NCBI RefSeq assembly: GCF_003719725.1
Contig: NZ_RIAX01000007.1
Coordinates: 1-64,000 of the forward strand
DNA length: 64,000 bases
Source of the DNA: Planococcus salinus
Lineage (GTDB): Bacteria > Bacillota > Bacilli > Bacillales_A > Planococcaceae
Direction of reading: 5' to 3'
In this document: positions 57,875 to 64,000 of the stretch, in pieces
How positions within the stretch are numbered: position 1 is the stretch's first letter
How the letters are laid out: each line of letters starts with the position of its first letter
Position numbers and translations under genes: made by a program
The notes under the pieces: model-generated
Seen by the model: the letters and a program-made list of their open reading frames with translations, nothing else
The model's database searches: none
Told to the model about the DNA's origin: nothing

Positions 57875-60800
57875 GGCCCTTAAAATTGAAAATGACGGCT
57901 TTCGGACCGTATAAAGAAACGGAAATTATTGATTTCAAGGAATTGAAAGGCAATCAGCTGTTTGTCATTTCCGGCAGCACAGGTTCCGGAAAAACGACCA
58001 TTTTTGACGGCATCTGTTTTGCGCTGTTCGGCTCGGCCAGTGGATCGGACCGCAGCGAAACGCGTAATTTGCGCAGTGATTTCGCAGATGACAGCACGCC
58101 TACTTGCGTGGAAATGGAGTTTGAGATACATAACCGGAAATACCGGATTTTGCGGCAAATGGGGCATGTCAAAAAAGGGAACAAAAGCGCAACAGGTGAA
58201 CGCTATGAATTTTTCATTGTTGACGAGAACGGAGAAACACCTTGTGTGGAACGGCAAATCGTTTCGGAAATCAATCCGAAAGTCGAACAGATCCTTGGCC
58301 TGACACAAAATCAGTTCAGTCAGATTGTCATGCTGCCGCAAGGAGAGTTCCGTAAGCTGTTAACTTCTGAAACCGACAACAAAGAAGAGATATTGAGACG
58401 GATTTTTAAAACGGAACCGTATAAGATGATCAGCGAACGGTTAAAGCAAAAGAAAGATGCGGCTGCCAAATCTCACCAATTGGAAGAACAGTTATTGGAT
58501 AACCACATTCAAGCCATTCAGTCATCGCTTCCAATGCGGGAGTCGGAGCTTTTTGAAGTAATGTCCCGTGAGCATGCTAATATTCACCAAATTTTAGCGG
58601 GTCTTGAAAAAGAGTCGCTGTTCTATAAAGAGAAAGCCGATATGGATCAGGCTCGGTATCAATCTTTATATAAAAAGCATAATGACAAGCTGGAATCCTA
58701 CCACGAAGCTCAAAAGTGGAACAGTCGATTTGCGGAGATGAATGAAAAAGAACAGCAACTTGAATACTCGACAGAACAACTACCGGTTTTTGCAGAAAAA
58801 GAGCAGGTTTTACAGCAGGCGGAACGTGCAGGGTTAATTCAAAACAGTGAAAACCTGTTCAGGGAACTACTTGAAAACGAAGTGGAAAAAAACAACCAGT
58901 TAACCCGGGCGGCAGAAGCGAAAAAAACAGCAGCCGAAACGAAAGAGCAGGCGGAACAGCAGTTTTCAGCAGAAGAAAAGCGCAGCGAACAACGGGAAAA
59001 CGCACGGAAACAAGTGATTGAACTGCAGGGGTTATTGCCGCAGGTTCAGGAGCTGGCGGCGAAAGAAGCAGAACTTGTCCAGTTGGAAGCTGCCGCAGAA
59101 CAATCGGAGAAAGAGCTGCTGGCGTCTGAAGAGTTGCATGCCGGAAAAAAAGAGGCAACAGACAGTATGGCCGGAAAAATCAGGGAACTTGAACAAGTCG
59201 TGGAATCCTATGATGAAAAGCAGCGAAAACTTACGAAACTCCACGAGCAGGTTCGCGTTGCAACAGAATATTTGGCGCTTCTGGCTTCAAAAGCCACGCA
59301 ATCCAGTGAGTTGGCGCAAAAAGAATCCCTTTATCTTCAATCAGCCACTGCGTATAGCGGGAAAGAAGCAAGCTGGTTTGCTGATCAAGCCCATATTCTG
59401 GCTGAACAATTGCATGATGGGGAGGCGTGCCCTGTATGCGGAAGCCATGAACATCCGAACAAAAAGACCGTTGCTGACAAGCTGAGTGTATCAAAAGAAG
59501 AATTGGAAAAAGCAAAGTCGGAACGGGATAAACTGGATGGCCAGTTCCGCAACGCGGCGGCCAGACTGGCGTCAATTGAAGAGCAACTCGCTCAAAAAAA
59601 GGCGGAAGTCGAACAGCATGGTGTAAGCGCAGAACAGGCGGAAACCGAAGCGGTTCGTTTGGAAGAATTGAAGCAGCAGCTGGCCAATGAAGTCCGTGTT
59701 CTTCAAACGCAAAAGCAGGAACTCCGTGATTTGAAAGAACAATTGAGCAAACAGCTTTCCCAACTCGAGAAAGTGGAACAAGACAAAGCCGCCCGTCTTT
59801 CGGAAATGAATAAGCAGAAGTCGGCATTTCAAACAGCCAAAGCAGTGGTCGCGGAAAAATATTCCTCGATTCCCGAAAAAATGCGCGCCTTGCCGTTCCT
59901 GAAAGCAGAGATTCAACAGGCTGTTGCCCAAAAAGAACAGCTGGAAAGATCGTGGGACACTGCACAGAAGCAGTACCAGAAAGCGAAAGAACAAATGGCA
60001 TCAGCTGCTGTGTCCTGTCAGCACGCCAAAGCCAGTGCAGAAGAAATAACTGAAAAGAGGGCGAAAGCGGAACAGCAATTCAAAGATGCCTTGGAAAAGT
60101 CCGCTTTTGAATCCGAACAGGCGTATCACCGGGCAAAGATGCATGAATCCGATTTTGCTGATTTGAAACGCGAAATCCAGCAGTTCAACCAAACACACCA
60201 TACATTGCAGCAGCAAGTCAAGGAGTTGACGGAACTCCTGAAAGACAGAAAAAATGAAGATGTATCGCTGATGGAAGTGGAACTGGCTGACTTGAAGCAA
60301 GGCTACGAGCAGTCATTGGCAACATGGAACCATTCGATGGAATGTGGAAAAAAAGCGGATGAATTGATGCGGAATATCCAAGCGGCGATTGAAAAAACAG
60401 CCGCTGCAGAACAGCAATTGAACCGCATAGCCGATTTGCACAATATGATCCGCGGTCAAAACGACTTGAAGATTTCTTTTGAACGTTATTTGCAAATTGA
60501 ATACCTGGAACAGATTATCCAGTCAGCAAACGAACGCCTGAAAAATCTGTCGAACGGCCAGTTCTACTTGATGCGCAGCGATCGTCAGGAATCGCGCGGC
60601 AAGCAGAGCGGTCTTGGATTGGATGTTTACGACGCGTATACCGGCCAGACACGTGATGTCAAAACCTTATCAGGCGGCGAAAAATTCAATGCTTCGCTTT
60701 GCCTGGCGCTTGGGATGGCGGATGTCATTCAAAGTTTTCAGGGAAATGTCTCCATTGAAACGATGTTCATCGACGAAGGGTTTGGCTCGCTCGATGAAGA

Positions 60801-60963
60801 GTCGCTGAACAAATCCATTGATACACTGATCGACTTGCAGAAATCCGGGCGCATGATCGGGGTCATTTCACACGTTCGTGAGTTGAAAGCGGCGATTCCC
60901 GCCATTTTGGAAGTGGAAAAATCAAAAGAAGGATGCAGCCGGACGAAGTTTCTGGTTCGATAA
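57871..60963 (+). CDS. sbcC: exonuclease SbcC (Rad50-type SMC ATPase)
   Basis: 1030 residues. Walker A GSTGSGKTT is at 35-43; long coiled coils (about 180-500 and 540-870) flank the zinc hook CPVC (C520, C523); the ABC signature TLSGGEKFNASLCLALGMA and Walker B TMFIDEGFGSLDEES are near the C-terminus. It regulates SbcD and tethers DNA. ATG overlaps the sbcD stop (ATGA), a coupled two-gene operon. Confidence 0.95.
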   Translation: MRPLKLKMTAFGPYKETEIIDFKELKGNQLFVISGSTGSGKTTIFDGICFALFGSASGSDRSETRNLRSDFADDSTPTCVEMEFEIHNRKYRILRQMGHVKKGNKSATGERYEFFIVDENGETPCVERQIVSEINPKVEQILGLTQNQFSQIVMLPQGEFRKLLTSETDNKEEILRRIFKTEPYKMISERLKQKKDAAAKSHQLEEQLLDNHIQAIQSSLPMRESELFEVMSREHANIHQILAGLEKESLFYKEKADMDQARYQSLYKKHNDKLESYHEAQKWNSRFAEMNEKEQQLEYSTEQLPVFAEKEQVLQQAERAGLIQNSENLFRELLENEVEKNNQLTRAAEAKKTAAETKEQAEQQFSAEEKRSEQRENARKQVIELQGLLPQVQELAAKEAELVQLEAAAEQSEKELLASEELHAGKKEATDSMAGKIRELEQVVESYDEKQRKLTKLHEQVRVATEYLALLASKATQSSELAQKESLYLQSATAYSGKEASWFADQAHILAEQLHDGEACPVCGSHEHPNKKTVADKLSVSKEELEKAKSERDKLDGQFRNAAARLASIEEQLAQKKAEVEQHGVSAEQAETEAVRLEELKQQLANEVRVLQTQKQELRDLKEQLSKQLSQLEKVEQDKAARLSEMNKQKSAFQTAKAVVAEKYSSIPEKMRALPFLKAEIQQAVAQKEQLERSWDTAQKQYQKAKEQMASAAVSCQHAKASAEEITEKRAKAEQQFKDALEKSAFESEQAYHRAKMHESDFADLKREIQQFNQTHHTLQQQVKELTELLKDRKNEDVSLMEVELADLKQGYEQSLATWNHSMECGKKADELMRNIQAAIEKTAAAEQQLNRIADLHNMIRGQNDLKISFERYLQIEYLEQIIQSANERLKNLSNGQFYLMRSDRQESRGKQSGLGLDVYDAYTGQTRDVKTLSGGEKFNASLCLALGMADVIQSFQGNVSIETMFIDEGFGSLDEESLNKSIDTLIDLQKSGRMIGVISHVRELKAAIPAILEVEKSKEGCSRTKFLVR

Positions 60964-61052
60964 TGACAGGTCACTCCTTTGTTTCTGCGTTTAGAAGCGT
61001 CTCGGAACGTGAATGATAAGAGAAACAGGCAACACCCGGAAAGGGGATGCGC

Positions 61053-61706
61053 ATGGATACAATTCTGTTTTTCTTATTTACTGCCGCTTATATTGGATTA
61101 TTGATATGGGCGCTGTCAAAACAGCGGTCCTGGAACTTAACATCGTTCCTCTATCTGGTATTACTCGGCCTTATTTACGATAATGCCATCATTGCTTCGG
61201 GCAGGTACATCGGAGAAGGACCGTTGCTCGAGAATTTGAGTTTTATCCGCTTTTGGAGCCATGCTTTATTAACGCCGACCTTGGCGCTCTTTTCATTGGG
61301 AGCCCTTCGGCAGGCGGGTGTAGGTTGGGCAAAGAAAAAAGCAGTTTTTTATGTGGTGCTCGGCTACACTCTGGCAATGATTGCTGTAGAGTTTGTGTTT
61401 GAAGTTTGGGGCCTCGAATTGATGGTTGAAAAGGAATATGGTCTCGTGAAATACGCTTCTGCAGATCCGGCATCCGGTCCGCCGATTATGATTCTTCTGG
61501 TTACCATTGTTTTGATCGCCACAGGAATTTTGCTTTGGAAACATATCGGCTGGAAGTGGATGCTCATTGGCGCGGGTGTGATGACAATCGGCAGTTTTGT
61601 GCCGATTCCGGTTGACAGTGCCGCCGTCACAAATGCCTTCGAATTATTTTTACTGTTTACGCTCGTATGGACAAAAATCACTGTTGAATCCAAAGAATAT
61701 GGCTAA
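61053..61706 (+). CDS. polytopic membrane protein, family not recognised
   Basis: 217 residues with about seven hydrophobic helices and short loops. One loop (near 125-150) carries ELMVEKEYGLVKYASAD. No signature of a known transporter or enzyme was seen. ATG 61053 is six bases from AAAGGGG; ATG 61047 is too close. It is followed by another small membrane protein 13 bases later. Confidence 0.75.
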   Translation: MDTILFFLFTAAYIGLLIWALSKQRSWNLTSFLYLVLLGLIYDNAIIASGRYIGEGPLLENLSFIRFWSHALLTPTLALFSLGALRQAGVGWAKKKAVFYVVLGYTLAMIAVEFVFEVWGLELMVEKEYGLVKYASADPASGPPIMILLVTIVLIATGILLWKHIGWKWMLIGAGVMTIGSFVPIPVDSAAVTNAFELFLLFTLVWTKITVESKEYG

Positions 61707-61719
61707 AGGAGTCTTTCTA

Positions 61720-61932
61720 ATGAAGAACTTCAGTTTTAAGGGACGAATCATTTATTTCAGCTTGATTGCTGTTGTCAGCTTGGCTTTTTTTGCCTTGCAG
61801 CTCTACTCGCATTTGAACAGTCCATCGGGAGTGGGCTCTATCGTGCTGCTCATTCTGTGGGGGATATTGGTGCTGTTTGGCTTGGCTGGCATTATTTTAA
61901 GTGTAAAAAATCGGGACCGTCATCAAAAATGA
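61720..61932 (+). CDS. small two-helix membrane protein
   Basis: 70 residues with two hydrophobic helices (about 13-31 and 42-62) and a basic C-terminal tail (KNRDRHQK). No family is recognised. ATG 61720 has AAAGGAG about eight bases upstream. Co-transcribed with the membrane protein before it; the terminator overlaps its last codons. Confidence 0.7.
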   Translation: MKNFSFKGRIIYFSLIAVVSLAFFALQLYSHLNSPSGVGSIVLLILWGILVLFGLAGIILSVKNRDRHQK

Positions 61933-61944
61933 CGGTCTTTTTGT
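61915..61944 (+). terminator. intrinsic terminator
   Basis: The stem GACCGTCAT (61915-61923) pairs with ATGACGGTC (61929-61937), followed by TTTTTG. Confidence 0.88.
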
Positions 61945-62046
61945 TCGGCGGAAAAAGGTACTGGACGGAAAATTCGGATACATGAGAAATAGACAAATCC
62001 TATGGTACAGTTATGGGTAATAGGAAAAACAGGAGTGAATACTGAA

Positions 62047-63315
62047 ATGACAAAAAAACTGACCCCGCAAGAAGTTATTGGCCTCATCGATGACGGAGCA
62101 GATCTTATTGTTCCAATTGCCAACGGCGAACCGATTCGCTTGCTAGATATATTGGAAGAACAGGTAGAGCAGCTGAACAACGTGAAGATCCATCAAATGC
62201 TGGCTTTGCGTCCACGCCCTTATATCCAAGGGGAATTTGAACAATTGAAGCACGTTTCATACTTTTTAAGTGGCGCGACAAGAAAAGTTTATCAGCAGGC
62301 AAAGATGGAGCTGGTACCGAATAATTTTCATGAAATGCCGCGTATACTGCAAAAAACGACGAACATGTCGATGATCATGACCGTTGCTTCGCCGATGGAT
62401 GAGCACGGATATTTTACGCTTGGTACGCAGGCGGACTATGTGTCGGAGTTTATCGGGAAAGTCCCTTTCATTTTGGAAGTCAACGACCAGATGCCAAGAA
62501 CTTACGGACATAACCAAATCCATATCAGTCAAATAGAAGGATACGTTGAACAACATGCTCCGTTAACGGAAGAAATAGCTCCGCCTACCACTGACAAAGA
62601 TCTGCTCATTGCTGCATCGATGATCGAAGATATCCAAGACGGGGATACGTTGCAGATTGGAATCGGCTCTGTTCCCAATGCAGTCATCAGCATGCTGAAA
62701 GACCATCGCCATTTGGGCATCCATACAGAGATGCTGCCGGATGGAATCGTTGACCTGGTGGAAGCGGGAGCTGTTGACGGGACACAAAAATTCACCAATC
62801 CCGGAAAAATTGTCGCGACTTTCGCTTATGGTTCAAAGAAATTATACGATTTCATCGACAATAACCCGGTCGTTGAATTTCTGCCGGTGAGTGTCGTCAA
62901 TGACCCAAGGGAAATCGCCAAAGAGAAAAATATTGTGTCGATCAATTCGACTACAGAAGTGGATTTGTTCGGCCAATGCGCTTCTGAAACGGTTGCCGGC
63001 AAGTATTATTCATCAAGCGGCGGCCAAATCGATTTTGCGCGTGGTGTGCGTTTTGCTGAAAACGGCAAAGGCTATATCTGCATGCCATCCACTGCAAAAA
63101 ACGATACACTTTCGCGCATCAAACTTGAATTGGCACCTGGCTCCGTTGTGACAACAGGGAAAAACGATGTTGATAACATTGTCACAGAGTACGGAATTGC
63201 GCGTCTCCACGGGGTATCGATTTCAGAGCGTGCCAAACGGCTGATTGCCATTGCACATCCGGATTTCCGTGAAGAATTGCTGTTCGATGCGAAAAGACGG
63301 GGAATTATAATTTAA
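62047..63315 (+). CDS. acetyl-CoA hydrolase/transferase family protein
   Basis: 422 residues, class I CoA-transferase family (acetyl-CoA hydrolase, succinyl-CoA:acetate or 4-hydroxybutyrate CoA-transferases). The catalytic Glu is in SINSTTEVDLFGQ; other family blocks are LQIGIGSVPNAVISML, SSGGQIDFARGV and VTEYGIARLHG. It moves CoA between short acids or hydrolyses acetyl-CoA. ATG 62047 has AGGAGTG nine bases upstream; the upstream frame extension has no homology. Confidence 0.9.
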   Translation: MTKKLTPQEVIGLIDDGADLIVPIANGEPIRLLDILEEQVEQLNNVKIHQMLALRPRPYIQGEFEQLKHVSYFLSGATRKVYQQAKMELVPNNFHEMPRILQKTTNMSMIMTVASPMDEHGYFTLGTQADYVSEFIGKVPFILEVNDQMPRTYGHNQIHISQIEGYVEQHAPLTEEIAPPTTDKDLLIAASMIEDIQDGDTLQIGIGSVPNAVISMLKDHRHLGIHTEMLPDGIVDLVEAGAVDGTQKFTNPGKIVATFAYGSKKLYDFIDNNPVVEFLPVSVVNDPREIAKEKNIVSINSTTEVDLFGQCASETVAGKYYSSSGGQIDFARGVRFAENGKGYICMPSTAKNDTLSRIKLELAPGSVVTTGKNDVDNIVTEYGIARLHGVSISERAKRLIAIAHPDFREELLFDAKRRGIII

Positions 63316-63330
63316 TAAATAAAAGCCTAC

Positions 63331-63476
63331 CGAGAAATTCGACAACTTTCTTTCATTCCGTTCCAGCCGGGCGCTTTCCGCGGGCGCGGCCTTAGCCCGA
63401 GTTAGTTCGGCGCAAGCCCGCTGGAAAGCGGAGCTGTTTTGCGGAATATCGAGTTACTGAAATGTTTCTCAACAAG
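63331..63476. repeat. long-hairpin dispersed repeat, type B (short copy)
   Basis: A non-coding block that opens CGAGAAATTCGAC and ends GTTTCTCAACAAG, with CGCTTTCCGCGGGC inside complementary to GCCCGCTGGAAAGCG. GGAAAGCGGAGCTGTTTTGC and GGAATATCG are identical to the 27010-27486 copy. The rest of the gap 63316-63616 holds a hairpin (63481-63511) and the promoter of the MarR gene. Confidence 0.8.
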
Positions 63477-63480
63477 CTGT

Positions 63481-63515
63481 AAAGCCTGTCCCGATTAATG
63501 GGACAGGCTTTACTT
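63481..63515 (+). terminator. hairpin after the CoA-transferase
   Basis: The stem AAAGCCTGTCCC (63481-63492) pairs with GGGACAGGCTT (63500-63510). The tail TACTTTACC is T-poor, so it is a moderate terminator. Confidence 0.7.
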
Positions 63516-63563
63516 TACCAATCGACAGGAAGCACTTTACTTTCAGCTGTTAAAACCATATAC

Positions 63564-63575
63564 TTACTTAGGTAA
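63564..63575 (+). promoter_or_regulatory. possible operator of the MarR-family regulator
   Basis: An imperfect palindrome TTAC-TTAG-GTAA lies about 42 bases before the start of the MarR gene. MarR proteins often bind palindromes in their own promoter; the assignment here is inferred. Confidence 0.45.
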
Positions 63576-63616
63576 ATAAATTCGGAGAAGCCTTTACTAA
63601 AAAGGAAGAGATGCGC

Positions 63617-64000
63617 ATGAAAAATTTATTGTTTCACGAAATTCACCAAAAATCGCGTTTGTCCATCAAAGAAGTGAATGAAGCATTAAAGGAATTCGAC
63701 CTGTACAGCGCACAATGGTCGATTCTTTTTTGTTTAAAACAATTCGGGCCGATGACGCAAAAAGGGATTTGGCAATACATGAATGTAGAAGCCCCGACCG
63801 TGACAAGAACCTTGGTGCGGATGGAACAAAGCGGCTGGATTGTCCGAAAAGAAGGAAGCGATAAGCGGGAGCGCATCGTCCAGCTTTCGGAGCATGCCGA
63901 ACAAGTGGTGCCGCAAATTGAAAAGCGGATTGCGGAGCTGGAAGAACGGATGCTTGCTGCGCTGACGGATGAAGAACAGCAGCAACTGATTCGATTGATA
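63617..64000 (+). CDS. MarR-family transcriptional regulator (cut by window end)
   Basis: The first 128 residues, with no stop before the edge. The winged helix-turn-helix is clear: FDLYSAQWSILFCLKQFGPM, then TQKGIWQYMNVEAPTVTRTL (recognition helix) and the wing GWIVRKEGSDKRERIVQLSE. The C-terminal dimer helix is partly present. Ligand and targets are unknown. ATG 63617 with AAAGGAAGAG upstream; ATG 63611 is too close to it. The next gene, beyond the window, may be its target. Confidence 0.88.
   Translation, partial: MKNLLFHEIHQKSRLSIKEVNEALKEFDLYSAQWSILFCLKQFGPMTQKGIWQYMNVEAPTVTRTLVRMEQSGWIVRKEGSDKRERIVQLSEHAEQVVPQIEKRIAELEERMLAALTDEEQQQLIRLI

Noticed and set aside
59231-60001. 256-codon open frame on the minus strand
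   Set aside because: Antisense to the sbcC coiled-coil region, where codon bias leaves the opposite strand open; no motif or start site.
1-64000. CRISPR arrays, tRNA and rRNA genes, prophage modules
   Set aside because: No regularly spaced direct repeats, no tRNA-like cloverleaf with CCA-adjacent ends that I could recognise, and no phage structural or integrase genes were seen; very degenerate cases could be missed by eye.

Overview
The window looks like chromosomal DNA of a low-to-moderate GC Gram-positive bacterium of the Bacillales, most probably a Planococcaceae member (Planococcus/Sporosarcina-like). The reasons are strong GGAGG ribosome binding sites with frequent GTG and TTG starts, an S-box (SAM-I) riboswitch, SigB-type and ECF/SigW-type promoters, a Bacillus-style glgBCDAP operon, and many Bacillus family proteins (Sco1-like, YkvI-, YkvR-, YhfI-, YpsA-, YtoQ-, OpuD-, PepF- and SbcCD-like). 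The genus is inferred from gene content and repeat style only. No rRNA, tRNA, CRISPR array or prophage was seen.
Layout. 1-5.7 kb: proline dehydrogenase, an unrecognised membrane protein behind an 8-codon leader ORF, shikimate kinase, a lactonase, and a Sco1/thioredoxin-fold lipoprotein with a small partner. 5.87-14.6 kb: a tightly overlapping glycogen operon (glgB-glgC-glgD-glgA-glgP) followed by an SDR whose catalytic Lys is Asn. 14.67-16.20 kb: a solo tnpB (IS200/IS605, OMEGA-type) element with recognisable hairpin ends. 16.2-20.9 kb: a secreted MBL-HhH lipoprotein with a DUF3006 partner, an acyl-CoA-dehydrogenase-like flavoprotein with a DUF3219 protein, a YkvI-type transporter and a PPC-domain protein. 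20.95-27.0 kb: a SAM-riboswitch-controlled methionine importer (metQ-metN-metI) that runs without a visible terminator into enoyl-CoA hydratase, FMN 2-hydroxyacid oxidase and class III CoA-transferase genes.
27-35.5 kb: a long-hairpin repeat, a SigB-type stress gene, an MBL hydrolase, a luciferase-like oxidoreductase, a YwnB-like protein, glycerate kinase, an NCS2 permease and PepF. 35.5-36.1 kb has no convincing protein gene but holds a candidate structured RNA of about 450 nt ending in a good terminator. 36.1-46.6 kb: stress and detoxification genes (DUF2188, an LLM monooxygenase with an ATP-grasp ligase, an erythromycin-esterase homologue, a GNAT protein, a catalase-like peroxidase), glutamate dehydrogenase, a BCCT betaine transporter and YpsA. 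46.6-48.6 kb: a scar made of a truncated copy of a threonine/serine dehydratase 5' end, an inserted secreted protein, an IS3 transposase remnant and the intact dehydratase. 48.6-64 kb: a small stress protein, an MBL hydrolase, a PanE-like reductase, a CstA-type transporter, a cory-CC-star/ArsA ATPase pair, a quinone oxidoreductase, a DUF4870 protein with an ECF-type promoter, YtoQ, SbcD-SbcC, small membrane proteins, an acetyl-CoA hydrolase/transferase and a MarR regulator cut by the window end.
Functionally the region mixes carbon storage, methionine uptake, amino-acid catabolism, osmoprotection and general stress. At least five genes have SigB-like promoters. Two families of dispersed intergenic repeats and two different mobile-element traces occur between conserved genes.
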